64,000 nt of DNA. Source: Mycobacterium basiliense (GTDB taxonomy: Bacteria; Actinomycetota; Actinomycetes; Mycobacteriales; Mycobacteriaceae). The notes beneath the pieces were generated by a model, which searched no databases, had not been told where the DNA came from, and worked only from the letters and a program-made list of their open reading frames with translations. The stretch covers positions 3,410,001 through 3,474,000 of the forward strand of contig NZ_LR130759.1 in assembly GCF_900292015.1 (NCBI RefSeq), written 5' to 3'. This document shows positions 48,042-57,800 of this stretch, one piece after another (within the stretch, counting starts at the first letter, position 1; each line of letters begins with the position of its first letter). The position numbers and the translations under genes were made by a program.

Positions 48042-48992
48042 ATGGCCAACAATCTCGTCGCAACGGTGCCCGATCTTTCGGGAAAGCTGGCTGTTGTCAC
48101 GGGCGCCAACAGCGGACTTGGGTTCGGGCTGACTCGGCGGCTGTCCGCGGCCGGCGCCGATGTCGTGATGGCAATCCGCAACCGCGCCAAGGGCGAGGCG
48201 GCGATCGCGGAGATCCGCGCCGCGGTACCCGACGCCAAGTTGAGCATCAAGGCCCTCGACCTCTCGTCACTGAGCTCCGTCGCAGCGTTGGGTGAACAAC
48301 TCAACTCGGAGGGCCGCCCGATCGACATCCTGATCAACAATGCCGGTGTCATGACCCCGCCCGAGCGCGACACCACCGCTGACGGCTTCGAATTGCAGTT
48401 CGGCAGTAACCATCTCGGACACTTTGCACTGACTGCCCAGGTGCTACCGTTGCTACGGGCGGCGCAGGGCCGGGTGGTTTCCCTCAGTAGCATCGCGGCC
48501 CGGCGCGGTCGGATTCATTTTGACGACCTGCAGTTCGACAAGTCATACGCCGCGATGTCGGCATACGGCCAGTCGAAGTTGGCCGTGTTGATGTTCGCCC
48601 GCGAGCTTGACCGTCGCAGCCGTGTGGCCAATTGGGGCGTCGTGTCCAATGCGGCCCACCCCGGATTGACCAAAACCAACCTGCAGATCAGCGGACCTTC
48701 GCACGGCCGCGACAAACCGGCCTTGATGCAGCGGCTCTATACCCTGTCCTGGCGGTTTGCTCCGTTTCTCTGGCAAGAGGTCGATGAGGGCATACTGCCG
48801 GCGCTGTATGCGGCCGCCACCCCCCAGGCCGAAGGGGGCTCCTTCTACGGCCCACGAGGACTCTACGAAGCCGCCGGCGGCGGCGTGGCCGAGGCCAAGG
48901 TGCCTGCTCGTGCCCGCAACGACGCTGACTGCCAACGTCTTTGGGAGGTTTCGGAACAGCTCACCGGCGTCAGCTACCCAAAGCCAAGCTGA
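48042..48992 (+). CDS. Short-chain dehydrogenase/reductase (Rv2263-like)
   Basis: 316-residue NAD(P)-dependent SDR. The cofactor motif is [16 protein letters not shown] follows in LINNAGVM, and the catalytic set is [11 protein letters not shown] plus YGQSK. AAGGAG is eight bases before ATG 48042 and only two before ATG 48036, so the former is used. Similar to retinol dehydrogenase-type SDRs ([13 protein letters not shown]). It is followed after one base by a methyltransferase gene. Confidence 0.92.
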   Translation: MANNLVATVPDLSGKLAVVTGANSGLGFGLTRRLSAAGADVVMAIRNRAKGEAAIAEIRAAVPDAKLSIKALDLSSLSSVAALGEQLNSEGRPIDILINNAGVMTPPERDTTADGFELQFGSNHLGHFALTAQVLPLLRAAQGRVVSLSSIAARRGRIHFDDLQFDKSYAAMSAYGQSKLAVLMFARELDRRSRVANWGVVSNAAHPGLTKTNLQISGPSHGRDKPALMQRLYTLSWRFAPFLWQEVDEGILPALYAAATPQAEGGSFYGPRGLYEAAGGGVAEAKVPARARNDADCQRLWEVSEQLTGVSYPKPS

Positions 48993-48993
48993 T

Positions 48994-50100
48994 ATGCGAC
49001 CGAATGCGCGGCTGCCGGAATCTAGCGTCGTGATCCGGCCAGAGCCGATGGAAAGCGCGACCTATAGCCAGGCGTCACGCCTGCAGGCTGCCGGGTTGAT
49101 GCCGGCCATCACGCTGCTCGAACAGGCCGCCCAACAGGTTCCGCTGCCCCGATCGCCGCAGCCCATCGTCATCGCCGACTACGGCGCGGCAACCGGACAC
49201 AATTCGTTGAAACCCGTTGCCGCTGCGGTCGACAGGCTGCGTCGGCGTACCCGAGACGATCACGCAATCATGGTGACGCATACCGACGTACCGGGCAACG
49301 ACTTCACCACGCTATTCCAGACGTTGGCTGACGATCCGGACAGCTACCTGCACCAGGACCCTGCGACGTTCGCTTCGGCAATCGGCCGGTCCTTCTATAC
49401 CCAGATCCTGCCCAGCAATACGGTCAACCTGGGTTGGACATCATGGGCGATCCAATGGCTGAGCCGGATCCCTGCGGGAGCACCGGAACTCGCCGATCAC
49501 GTGCAGGTCGCCTACAGCAAGAACATGGAGGCGCGGGCCGCATACACCCGGCAGGCCGCCACCGATTGGCACGACTTTTTAGCATTCCGCGGCCGCGAGT
49601 TATGTCCGGGCGGGCGGCTGGTGGTCATCACGATGGCCCTCGACGACCACGGCGAATTTGGCTACCGGTCGATGAACGACGCGCTTGTCGCTGCATTGAA
49701 GGATCAAGTCAGAGACGGTCTGTTGAATCCGGACGAATTGCGGCGCATGGCAATTCCCGTGGTTGCCCGTAGCGAGAAGGACTTCTTGGCTCCCTTCGCG
49801 CCACGTGGGTGGTTCGAGGGTCTGACGATCGAGCGCCTCGAATTGTTCGACGCCGAAGACCGGTTCTGGTCCCGGTTCCAATCAGATGGCGACGCAGAGG
49901 CTTTCGGAGCGCGGTGGGCCGCATTCGCCCGCGCCGCGCTGTTCCCGACCCTGACGACCGCCTTGCACGGCGGGGCCAAAGACCCTCGTGCGGCCGAATT
50001 CATCGGGCAACTTGAGGCCGCCGTGGCCGAGCGCCTGGCGGGTTCGCCGGAGTCGATGCGGATTCCTCTGGCCGCACTTGTGCTGGCCAAGCGCATGTGA
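48994..50100 (+). CDS. SABATH-like carboxyl methyltransferase
   Basis: 368 residues. The order of motifs follows plant SABATH enzymes (salicylate/jasmonate/theobromine methyltransferases). SAM loop IADYGAATGHNSLKP is at 59-73, then HTDVPGNDFTTLF (96-108) and the substrate segment SFYTQILPSNTVNLGWTS followed by WAIQWLSRIP (133-160). Such enzymes methylate carboxylates or ring nitrogens. The gene starts one base after the SDR stop, so the pair is co-transcribed. I do not recall an M. tuberculosis gene at this position. Confidence 0.85.
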   Translation: MRPNARLPESSVVIRPEPMESATYSQASRLQAAGLMPAITLLEQAAQQVPLPRSPQPIVIADYGAATGHNSLKPVAAAVDRLRRRTRDDHAIMVTHTDVPGNDFTTLFQTLADDPDSYLHQDPATFASAIGRSFYTQILPSNTVNLGWTSWAIQWLSRIPAGAPELADHVQVAYSKNMEARAAYTRQAATDWHDFLAFRGRELCPGGRLVVITMALDDHGEFGYRSMNDALVAALKDQVRDGLLNPDELRRMAIPVVARSEKDFLAPFAPRGWFEGLTIERLELFDAEDRFWSRFQSDGDAEAFGARWAAFARAALFPTLTTALHGGAKDPRAAEFIGQLEAAVAERLAGSPESMRIPLAALVLAKRM

Positions 50101-50191
50101 AGGGGTGGCGGGAGTTTCGACACGATGCCGCGCTGGGTAACCGATGACAAGGGTCGGGCACCAACGGCAATAGCGCAGGGGGCCCAGGAAC

Positions 50192-50497
50192 ATGAATAGC
50201 CGCGAAGACCATACCGCTCAGGGATCGAAGGAAGCACCTGAACCCAGCCAACAGGCACAAGACCGAGCTGCCGACATGATGACTGCCTACGAAGACCGGC
50301 CGACGCTCGTGTTGCCCGGTTCCGGCGGAATGATCACCGGCACAGCGGTCAACGACTGGCTCGACGAAAGCGGCGATCCCAAGTCCGACGGCGAGGGTTC
50401 CAAGACCGCGGAAGCCAAACGCAGGGTGGCCCGCGACAAGGAGCTCAACGAAGCGATCCTGAAGACGGCCGGAGACGAGACGGCCGCTAGCGGCTAG
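50192..50497 (+). CDS. Small hydrophilic hypothetical protein
   Basis: 101 residues, highly charged and probably disordered at both ends. The central segment TLVLPGSGGMITGTAVNDWL may be the only folded part. AGGA lies just before the ATG. It converges on the Rv2264c-like gene with three bases between stops. I recognise no domain. Confidence 0.65.
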   Translation: MNSREDHTAQGSKEAPEPSQQAQDRAADMMTAYEDRPTLVLPGSGGMITGTAVNDWLDESGDPKSDGEGSKTAEAKRRVARDKELNEAILKTAGDETAASG

Positions 50498-50500
50498 CCG

Positions 50501-52429
50501 CTAAGGCGCCACCTGCCGCGGAAGCACCGGGACTGAGATCCGACCGATTCCAGGCACCTGGGGAATCTGGGGAAAGCCAATTCCGGGAATCTGCGGGATG
50601 TCCGGAATCTGCGGTATAGGGGGAATCGGCGGCGGCGCCGGCACTTGCTGCGTAGCCGGCGGCGGTGTGCTGGCCGGGGGCGCGGTGGTAGCGGGCGGCG
50701 CCGTGGTAGCGGGCGGCGGCGCCGTGGTAGCGGGCGGCGGCGCCGTGGTAGCGGGCGGCGGCGCTGTGGTGGTCGGCGTGGTCGCTTCCGGGGTGGAAGG
50801 CGGCGGCACCTCACTGGACGGAGGTGGTGTCGGCTGCGCCGGCGACGCGGGGGCTTGGCCGGGCGCCGGCGGGGACGGCGCCGGCTCGGGCGTTCCACTC
50901 TCGGTTGCCGGTGTCTGCGAGGACGGCGCCGGGCCGGCTGGAGTGGTGCTGACACCGGGTGACCGTGTCGCGGGCTGATCGCCGGAACTCAGCGCGATCG
51001 CAACCGCTGTTCCCACCAGCAGAACCGCCACGACCGTGCTGACGACGATCACCGCCGGCAGCCGATACCACGGGAGAACCGGGGACTTCGGCTCCGGTTC
51101 GGCCTGCGCGTTCTCTTCGAAAGTCAGTTGCGGACGCGCCGAGGTGTACCCGGAACCGCCCGCAGAGTTCGGATACTCGCCGGTGCCAACCGGCACGACG
51201 CGGGAGTCGTCGTCCGCTTCCGACCAGGCCAGGGGGGGCCGCATAGCCGACATCGGTCCGTCGGGAAGGGCATTGTCGAATTCCGGGTCCCCCAATCCCG
51301 CGGCATTCTGCGTTGGTGATGCCATGGCCAGCTGGGTTTCCGGTGCCGCGGAGGTCAGCACCGTCGCACTGGTATCCGCGGGCCCGCGGGCCGCGCGCAG
51401 CGCCCCGCCGATGGCGGCCGTCAGTTGCGGACGTGGGCTGGTGATCACCGGTACACCAAAACGTCCCGACAGGGTCGTGATGACCGAAGGAATGTTGGCG
51501 CCCCCACCAACCGCCACAATCGCGGCCAGATCCGCCGCCTGGATTGCGTTGTGCACCAAGGTTTCCTCGATAAACCCGGCGACCGCGTCCAGCGCGTCGC
51601 GAATCGTCTCATCGAGTTCGGTTCTGGTGAGCCGGATCTCGCGTTGCCCATTGGGTGTGTGGTCGGCCAGCGTGGTCACCGTGCTCAGCGAGAGCCGCTC
51701 TTTGGCGTTGCGGCATTCAATCCGCAATTGGCTCAGTGAGCCGATCGCCGACGTACCGGACGGGTCAAACGATCCGGTGGCCGGCATGTCGGACATGACG
51801 TAGGTCAATAACGACTGGTCTACCAAGTCACCGGAGAAATCCCGATGACGCACCGTGGCGGCCAGGGGCTGATACTGCGCGGCCGCATCGACCAACGTGA
51901 TGCTGGTCCCGGTGCCACCGAAATCGCAGACCGCGACGGTTCCGCGGCCAGGTATGCCCGGGTTAGCTCGCACCGCAAACAGTGCCGCCGCGGCGTCGGG
52001 GAGCAAGACCGGCGCGTACTGCCTACGCGACCATTCGGCCACCCGACCCAGTGCAGCCCCCAAGGCATCCACCGAGGCAGCCGCCCAGTGAGCCGGATAG
52101 GCCACCGCGACACTGTCGGGCAGGGCGGTGCCGCCGGTCGCGCGATAGGCCAACGCGCGCAGCGCGTCGGCGACCAGAGCCTCGCTCCGGTGCACCGAGC
52201 CGTCTGCCGCCACGATTCCGACCGGATCCCCTACGCGGTCCACAAAGTCGGTGATCACCAACCCGGGCTCGTCTAGCCTCGGGTTCTCCGACGGCACCCC
52301 GACCTCCGGCGGACGCTGACGGTACAGCGTGAGCACGGGCTTGCGGGTAATCGCCTGGTCAGCGGTGACCGCCGCCAGGTTCGTGGCACCGATCGACAGC
52401 CCCAGCGCGGGCCGTGGTCCCTCTGCCAT
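50501..52429 (-). CDS. Hsp70/actin-fold membrane protein with proline-rich tail (Rv2264c-like)
   Basis: 642 residues. The N-terminal ~370 have Hsp70-type ATPase elements: phosphate-1-like ALGLSIGATNLAAV, phosphate-2-like VCDFGGTGTSITLVD, and adenosine motif VAVGGGANIPSVI. A single TM helix (PAVIVVSTVVAVLLVGTAVAI) separates this cytoplasmic part from a Pro/Thr-rich outer tail of about 165 residues containing TTAPPPA repeats and ending IPQIPDIPQIPGIGF. No substrate-binding domain is present. ATG 52429 or 52444. Role unknown; a cell-envelope sensor or scaffold is possible. Confidence 0.88.
   Translation of the reverse strand: MAEGPRPALGLSIGATNLAAVTADQAITRKPVLTLYRQRPPEVGVPSENPRLDEPGLVITDFVDRVGDPVGIVAADGSVHRSEALVADALRALAYRATGGTALPDSVAVAYPAHWAAASVDALGAALGRVAEWSRRQYAPVLLPDAAAALFAVRANPGIPGRGTVAVCDFGGTGTSITLVDAAAQYQPLAATVRHRDFSGDLVDQSLLTYVMSDMPATGSFDPSGTSAIGSLSQLRIECRNAKERLSLSTVTTLADHTPNGQREIRLTRTELDETIRDALDAVAGFIEETLVHNAIQAADLAAIVAVGGGANIPSVITTLSGRFGVPVITSPRPQLTAAIGGALRAARGPADTSATVLTSAAPETQLAMASPTQNAAGLGDPEFDNALPDGPMSAMRPPLAWSEADDDSRVVPVGTGEYPNSAGGSGYTSARPQLTFEENAQAEPEPKSPVLPWYRLPAVIVVSTVVAVLLVGTAVAIALSSGDQPATRSPGVSTTPAGPAPSSQTPATESGTPEPAPSPPAPGQAPASPAQPTPPPSSEVPPPSTPEATTPTTTAPPPATTAPPPATTAPPPATTAPPATTAPPASTPPPATQQVPAPPPIPPIPQIPDIPQIPGIGFPQIPQVPGIGRISVPVLPRQVAP
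50683..50770 (-). repeat. Tandem 21-bp repeats coding for TTAPPPA
   Basis: About four near-identical copies of the unit GTAGCGGGCGGCGGCGCCGTG (plus strand) sit inside the proline-rich tail of the Rv2264c-like gene. In-frame unit length means copy-number change would alter only tail length. Confidence 0.8.
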
Positions 52430-52555
52430 TGATCCAATCCCCATGTCCGGCGAAACGCACCTAAGTCGAATTTTGTCGATAAAAGCTATAGCCAATCTCT
52501 GCGTCAGCTATGCGCCAGCTGTACGACTTCCTCCCTGATGCGCCATCGACGCTGG

Positions 52556-53641
52556 TCAGCGGATGACGCCGGCACCGGGAATCAGCGGCAAATCGAGAGC
52601 TGTGACCCAACCCGGCGGTAGGTCGTTGACCGCGGGGACGGCGTTGAGCGCCCGCATCCCGGTCGCCAGACAGCCGGCGGTGGCCGGATCCCGGCCCGAC
52701 CCGTCGGTGAATCGGAATGCGGTCTCCTGGAAAATACTCGGGGTTCCCTCGATATCCACGCGGTAGACGTCATCGTCGTGGCCCGACGGCCAGTCGGGTG
52801 CGGCATCGTGGCCGATGCGGTTGACGTGTTCGAGTTGGATGCGGGTTTCGCCCTGGTAGACACCGTTGATAGTGAACCGGACTGCTGCAACCTGGCCGGA
52901 TTTGATCACTCCCTTCGCTGACTTTCGCTCGCTGGGCGTTACCCACTTTTCCCAGGTCGTGGTGATCTCATCGAGCATGATGCCGGCGGCGTGGGCGATC
53001 ATCGGGACGGTGGCGCCCCACGCGAAGATCAACACGTCCGGGTTTTCCAGCATCGGGCTGAACTCTGGTTCGCGCCCGATGCCCATCTCCTTCTCGTAGT
53101 CACCTTCATAGTTCGTGTAATCCAGCAGCTCCGAGGCGCGCACCCGCCGTACCTCGGAGCACAACCCCATCAACGTCATCGGAAACAGATCGTTGGCGAA
53201 TCCCGGGTCGATGCCGGTGGTGAAACAGGACGACTGCCCCAGCTCGCAGGACTCGGTGATGGGTGTGATCCAGTTGGGTGGGTTCAAGTGCATCGTCGGC
53301 CAGATCCAGGGTGTCATTGCGGTCGAACACACGTCGATGCCGGCCCGCAGGAACCGCGTGATCAGCGAGATGTTGTCCTGGGCGTGCATCGCCGTCGGGC
53401 CGTAGTGCACCAACGCATCGGGTTCGAGTGCAACCAGGGCGTCGACGTCGTCGGTTGCGGTGACGCCTATGGGTTCGGGCAGTCCGCAGATGTCACCGAC
53501 GTCCTGACCGACCTTGTCCGGATTGCTCACGCCAACACCCACCAACTCGAACCGTGGATGCTTGACGATCTCGGGGATCACCATCCGGCCGACGAAGCCG
53601 GTACCCCAGACCACCACTCGCTTAGCGCCACCTTGCGACAT
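52556..53641 (-). CDS. NAD(P)-dependent dihydrodipicolinate-reductase-like oxidoreductase
   Basis: 361 residues. The Rossmann motif VVVWGTGFVGRMVIPEI starts the protein, and the C-terminal part resembles 2,4-diaminopentanoate dehydrogenase-like proteins common in mycobacteria (often annotated DapB-like). The central TTGIDPGFANDLFPMTL and GDYEKEMG segments are typical. The true substrate is not known. GGGAGG lies upstream of ATG 53641. Absent from this locus in M. tuberculosis as I recall. Confidence 0.85.
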   Translation of the reverse strand: MSQGGAKRVVVWGTGFVGRMVIPEIVKHPRFELVGVGVSNPDKVGQDVGDICGLPEPIGVTATDDVDALVALEPDALVHYGPTAMHAQDNISLITRFLRAGIDVCSTAMTPWIWPTMHLNPPNWITPITESCELGQSSCFTTGIDPGFANDLFPMTLMGLCSEVRRVRASELLDYTNYEGDYEKEMGIGREPEFSPMLENPDVLIFAWGATVPMIAHAAGIMLDEITTTWEKWVTPSERKSAKGVIKSGQVAAVRFTINGVYQGETRIQLEHVNRIGHDAAPDWPSGHDDDVYRVDIEGTPSIFQETAFRFTDGSGRDPATAGCLATGMRALNAVPAVNDLPPGWVTALDLPLIPGAGVIR

Positions 53642-53997
53642 CGAACAGCCACCTCCCTGACTACCGGCTTCACCCTAGGCGCCCCACGAGGTGACATCTA
53701 GCATCTTGCGCCCCGCCACGGGCCGCGACCATGCGATCATGCGGAGTTCACCAGCACCACCCTGCGGGTGCGGCTCGGCGACGGCCCCAACCGATAGGGT
53801 TGGCGCACAACGCCTCTGGGCCAGAGGTTCAATCGCCAGGGCGCCCCACCATTGGCCCACGGTCGGCGCCCGAGCTGCCATTACGCGACTTCGCAACCGA
53901 CTGGGCGTGCCATGCCCGGCGGGTGGCCGCGAATGATCGGCGCAAATGACCGCAAACCACTTACATGTTTCCGCAGGTAGTGACAACATGGACGACC
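53642..53997. other. Non-coding stretch upstream of the MmpS-like gene
   Basis: About 355 bases between divergent genes. Nothing recognisable beyond the ribosome-binding site of the oxidoreductase near 53648-53660. Open frames here lack domain features. Confidence 0.5.
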
Positions 53998-54369
53998 ATG
54001 ACCAGTCGATTGGCAGGCAAGCTACCCCAACTGATGCGTCTGGGCGGACCGGCGATCGTGATCGCTCTCGCCATCGCCGGCACGGGCACCTGTGGTCCCG
54101 CACACGCCGACCAGTTTCCCCAGGTCCGCTACGAGGTGAGCGGCGGCGGCGTCGCCGACTACATCTCCTACCAAACCGAGCACGGTCAGCGGCATGCGAC
54201 CAACGTGGGCCTGCCGTGGTCGTCAGAGTTCACCGGCTTCGGTGGTCAGGTCTTTGTGCTCAGCGCTCAGGGGCCAGGCGCCATAACCTGCCGGATCGTG
54301 GTCGACGGCACCGTGGTGACCGAGCAGACCGCCACCGGGGCACCGGGACACACGGTTTGCACCCACTGA
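53998..54369 (+). CDS. MmpS-like secreted small protein
   Basis: About 123 residues. Signal-like helix PAIVIALAIAGTGTCGPAHA, then a domain with the MmpS layout: VRYEVSGGGVADYISYQT, VGLPWSSEFTG, GPGAITCRIVVDG and GHTVCTH. The two cysteines probably pair. MmpS proteins are accessory to MmpL transporters, but no mmpL is adjacent. GTG 53980 is an alternative start, since no good ribosome-binding site precedes ATG 53998. Confidence 0.78.
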   Translation: MTSRLAGKLPQLMRLGGPAIVIALAIAGTGTCGPAHADQFPQVRYEVSGGGVADYISYQTEHGQRHATNVGLPWSSEFTGFGGQVFVLSAQGPGAITCRIVVDGTVVTEQTATGAPGHTVCTH

Positions 54370-54474
54370 ATCACGGCCCGTCTGCGCTGCGGGAACCTCA
54401 AACATCCCGCATCTGCGGTTAGGCTCGGCGGTGTCGACCCTTCAACGACGAGGTGGGGGCAGAGGAGCATCGCC

Positions 54475-55776
54475 ATGGATGTCAGGAGCGATCCCAGCAC
54501 TGATTTATTGCCGCGGGTGAACGGAGCACCGCCGCCGGCAGTGCCGCTCGCCGACATCGAGTTGGGGTCGTTCGAGTTCTGGGGCCGCGACGACGAGTTT
54601 CGCGATGGGGCGTTTGCCACGCTGCGCCGAGAAGCCCCCGTCGCCTTCTGGCCCGCGATCGAGTTCGTCGGATTCACCGGAGGCAACGGGCACTGGGCGC
54701 TGACCAAGCACGACGATATCCACTTCGCCAGTCGGCATCCGGAGATTTTTCATTCCAGCCCCACCATCGTGATCAACGATCAGACACCGGAGTTGGCCGA
54801 GTACTTCGGCTCGATGATTGTGCTCGACGATCCGCGGCATCAGCGACTGCGTTCGATTGTCAGTAGGGCGTTCACCCCGAAAGTGGTGGCCCGCATCGAA
54901 GCTTCGGTACGGCAGCGGGCGCGCCGGTTGGTCACGAGCATGGTCGAGAACCACCCCGACGGACACGCCGATCTGGTCAGCGAACTCGCCGGCCCACTGC
55001 CGTTGCAGATCATCTGCGACATGATGGGCGTTCCCGAAGAAGACCATCAGCAGATCTTTCGCTGGACCAATGTCATTCTCGGGTTCGGCGACCCCGACCT
55101 GACCACAGATTTCGACGAGTTTCTTCGGGTTTCGATGGACATCGGCGCCTATGCCAGCGCACTGGCCGACGACCGCCGCGTTACCCACCAAGACGATCTC
55201 ACGACCAGCTTGGTGCAGGCCGAGGTGGACGGCCAGCGATTGTCGTCATCGGAGATCGCGATGTTCTTCATATTGCTGGTGGTCGCCGGCAACGAGACGA
55301 CCCGCAATGCCATCAGCCACGGTGTACTGGCACTGTCGCGATACCCGGACGAACGGGCGAAGTGGTGGGCAGACTTCGACGGCTTGGCGCCTACCGCGGT
55401 CGAAGAGATTGTGCGGTGGGCCGCCCCGGTGGTCTACATGCGCCGCACGCTCAGTGAGGACGTCGAGCTCCGGGGAGTCAAGATGGCCGCCGGCGACAAG
55501 GTGTCGATGTGGTATTGCTCGGCGAACCGGGATGAGGAGAAGTTCGGCGATCCGTGGACCTTCGACGTGGCACGCAACCCCAACCCGCACGTGGGTTTCG
55601 GCGGTGGCGGTGCCCATTTCTGTCTCGGGGCCAACCTGGCTCGCCGTGAGATCAGGGTCGTATTCAGCGAGCTGCGGCGGGAAATGCCCGACATCGTGGC
55701 GACCCAGGAGCCGGCACGGTTGTTGTCCCAGTTCATCCATGGCATCAAGAGCCTGTCCGTGGCGTGGGGCCACTGA
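54475..55776 (+). CDS. cyp124: Cytochrome P450 CYP124
   Basis: 433-residue P450. The haem ligand Cys383 is in FGGGGAHFCLGANLARRE, the I-helix is VVAGNETTRNAI and the K-helix ExxR is in AVEEIVRWAAP. The M. tuberculosis orthologue omega-hydroxylates methyl-branched lipids and cholesterol side chains. Overall very similar to Rv2266. GGAG precedes ATG 54475. The neighbouring sulfotransferase and cyp128 genes of M. tuberculosis are missing here. Confidence 0.95.
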   Translation: MDVRSDPSTDLLPRVNGAPPPAVPLADIELGSFEFWGRDDEFRDGAFATLRREAPVAFWPAIEFVGFTGGNGHWALTKHDDIHFASRHPEIFHSSPTIVINDQTPELAEYFGSMIVLDDPRHQRLRSIVSRAFTPKVVARIEASVRQRARRLVTSMVENHPDGHADLVSELAGPLPLQIICDMMGVPEEDHQQIFRWTNVILGFGDPDLTTDFDEFLRVSMDIGAYASALADDRRVTHQDDLTTSLVQAEVDGQRLSSSEIAMFFILLVVAGNETTRNAISHGVLALSRYPDERAKWWADFDGLAPTAVEEIVRWAAPVVYMRRTLSEDVELRGVKMAAGDKVSMWYCSANRDEEKFGDPWTFDVARNPNPHVGFGGGGAHFCLGANLARREIRVVFSELRREMPDIVATQEPARLLSQFIHGIKSLSVAWGH

Positions 55777-55899
55777 CCGCGGCCCGCCACACTGGCTTGG
55801 ACGGTCGGGGCAACGAATTCTGCTGGCTAAGGTGCAGTTCTACTTCGGGTCAACGGGTGCGTTGGCCGCTGCGCTGGATCGGCCGGACCGTTGAAGCGA

Positions 55900-56607
55900 T
55901 CAGGTCGTCGTCGATTCTGCGAGCTGGTAGACCAGCAACACCCGGGGGTACACGCTGAGCCATTCGGGTGGCTGCCGGACTTGCGCGACGCAGGATGCGT
56001 TGTCGCCCAACCATTCTAGTGCCGAGCGATAAGAGGCGCTGCGCGCTGGCCGGAATGGGTACCGGAAGTAGCGGACAAACGCTTGCACGTGTAGGTAGAG
56101 AATGAGTTTGCCGAGGCGACCATCCGGCAGGTCCTCGAACACAATCACGCTGCGGCGCGCGACTCGGTGGCACTCCTTGATCAATGTCACCGGTTCATGA
56201 CTGTGATGCAGCACCTCGCTGAGGATTACGTGGTCAACGGCCCGGTCCGGAAACGGAATTGAAGTGCCGTCGAACTCGCGGAACGGGATCTGGCTTCGTC
56301 GATAATCTTTGACGTCCACGCCATTGGGCTGGATCGCGCACATCTCCTGCAAGTAGCTGGACAGGTGACCGGTCCCGCACCCGACATCCAGGACGCTATC
56401 GCCCGGGCGTACGTAGCCCGCAACCGCGTGGGCCTGTCCGCGCAGTCTCGCGGCCGGCCGCACCACGTCCAACATCTCTACCAGTCTGGTGTGCAGCTTT
56501 TCGGAATACGGCTGTGCGGTAATCATTTTGCTGACGAATCCTAACAGAGACTCGGTGGCCGCCGGATTTGATGGTGGATGCGATTCTAGATTTTCGGGCA
56601 GCCGCAT
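55900..56607 (-). CDS. Class I SAM-dependent methyltransferase
   Basis: 235 residues. The SAM motif is VLDVGCGTGHLSSYLQE, the post-I acidic residue is in NGVDVKDY, and VILSEVLHHSHEPVTLI is the type-11 signature. The C-terminal part has a basic aromatic stretch (AFVRYFRYPFRPARSASY) that could contact membrane or lipid. Substrate unknown. Confidence 0.87.
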   Translation of the reverse strand: MRLPENLESHPPSNPAATESLLGFVSKMITAQPYSEKLHTRLVEMLDVVRPAARLRGQAHAVAGYVRPGDSVLDVGCGTGHLSSYLQEMCAIQPNGVDVKDYRRSQIPFREFDGTSIPFPDRAVDHVILSEVLHHSHEPVTLIKECHRVARRSVIVFEDLPDGRLGKLILYLHVQAFVRYFRYPFRPARSASYRSALEWLGDNASCVAQVRQPPEWLSVYPRVLLVYQLAESTTT

Positions 56608-56643
56608 CTGGTCGGATACCGACGTGCGCGCCTACTCTCAGAC

Positions 56644-57201
56644 ATGCCCATTCCCGCATTTCCCACGCCCGACGTGTTGGCCGCCCGCCAGAAGCTGGTG
56701 CTCGACCACTTTCATGACGAGGTCCGCAAGGACTGGGACGATGTGTTGTCAACCTTCCCGCACCCCCGTTACGAGCTGATCCCGCAGATGATCGTCCACG
56801 ATGGAAAGGAGGCGGTGCGCGGCTACTACCACGACACTCGAACGGCGTTTCCGGATCAGGACCACGAAATTATCGAGCTGCGGCACAGCCCCGATGCGGT
56901 CATTGTCGAATTCTGGCTAATGGGTACCCACCGAGGCTACCTGGGCAAGATTCCGCCCACCGGCGGCCGATTTCGGGTCCGGATGACCGCCTATTTCGTT
57001 TTCGACGACACCGAAACCCTTGTCTGCGAGCGCATCTATTTCGACTCGATGACCATGCTCAAGCAATTGCTGGGCGGGTTGAACCTGAAGAGGCCGTCCA
57101 ATTGGCCACTGGCGGCGCGGTGTATACGCGGCCTGCTGTCCATGTCGTCGCAAAAGCCGGATCCGGCGCTGACCAATACCAGTCCGCCAACGTTTGAGTG
57201 A
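56644..57201 (+). CDS. SnoaL/NTF2-like protein
   Basis: 185 residues with a cone-shaped NTF2 fold signature (DVLSTFPHPRYELIPQ; EAVRGYYHDTRTAFPD; VEFWLMGTHRGYL; RMTAYFVFDD). Related to SnoaL-like polyketide cyclases and ester cyclases. It starts 36 bases from the divergent methyltransferase. It may be a small-molecule isomerase or binding protein. Confidence 0.83.
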   Translation: MPIPAFPTPDVLAARQKLVLDHFHDEVRKDWDDVLSTFPHPRYELIPQMIVHDGKEAVRGYYHDTRTAFPDQDHEIIELRHSPDAVIVEFWLMGTHRGYLGKIPPTGGRFRVRMTAYFVFDDTETLVCERIYFDSMTMLKQLLGGLNLKRPSNWPLAARCIRGLLSMSSQKPDPALTNTSPPTFE

Positions 57202-57269
57202 ATACGCTTCCCCGTAGGCGCGCGGATGCTTAAACTCGCACGCTAGCCGAAGCATTTCAGGAGGCCGCC

Positions 57270-57800
57270 ATGCGAGTTCCCAGTCGGCCCATGTTGGGTG
57301 GCCTGGCCGCGATGCTCCTGCTGGCCGGCTGCACCACCAATGGCGTTCGGGCGGACGCGGTATCGACGCCGAAATTGTCGCCACGATCCCCCACTCCAGC
57401 CGGCGCAGCCCCGATCACCGCGACAGCGCAACCCGCTCCGGCATCGCGTACGCAAAAGTGGATTGACCTGCAAGTCGGCGATTGCGTTGCCGACCTCCCG
57501 CCTGCCGATCTCAGCGGCATTTACGTCACCATGACCGATTGTGCGACACCGCATTTGGCCGAGGTGTATCTGCGCGCGCCGGTGGCCGTCGACGCTGCCG
57601 TGGGCGCCGTGGCCAATCGCGAGTGCGATGCCGGATTTACTCTCTACACCGGGGAATCCGCCGAGGGCGGCCCGTACTCGGTGACCTGGTTGATCGATTC
57701 GCGCCAGGACCGAACCGGGGCCGATCCCACCCCGAGCACCGTCATCTGTTTGCTCCAAGGCGCCACCGGTCAACTGCTGACCGGGTCTGCGCGCACCTGA
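57270..57800 (+). CDS. lppN: Lipoprotein LppN
   Basis: 176 residues. The signal and lipobox LLLAGC predict lipidation at Cys22. A Thr/Pro-rich linker leads to a C-terminal domain with [27 protein letters not shown] and TVICLLQ, four cysteines likely forming two disulphides (septum-formation-like fold). Corresponds to Rv2270 by position and sequence. Confidence 0.88.
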   Translation: MRVPSRPMLGGLAAMLLLAGCTTNGVRADAVSTPKLSPRSPTPAGAAPITATAQPAPASRTQKWIDLQVGDCVADLPPADLSGIYVTMTDCATPHLAEVYLRAPVAVDAAVGAVANRECDAGFTLYTGESAEGGPYSVTWLIDSRQDRTGADPTPSTVICLLQGATGQLLTGSART

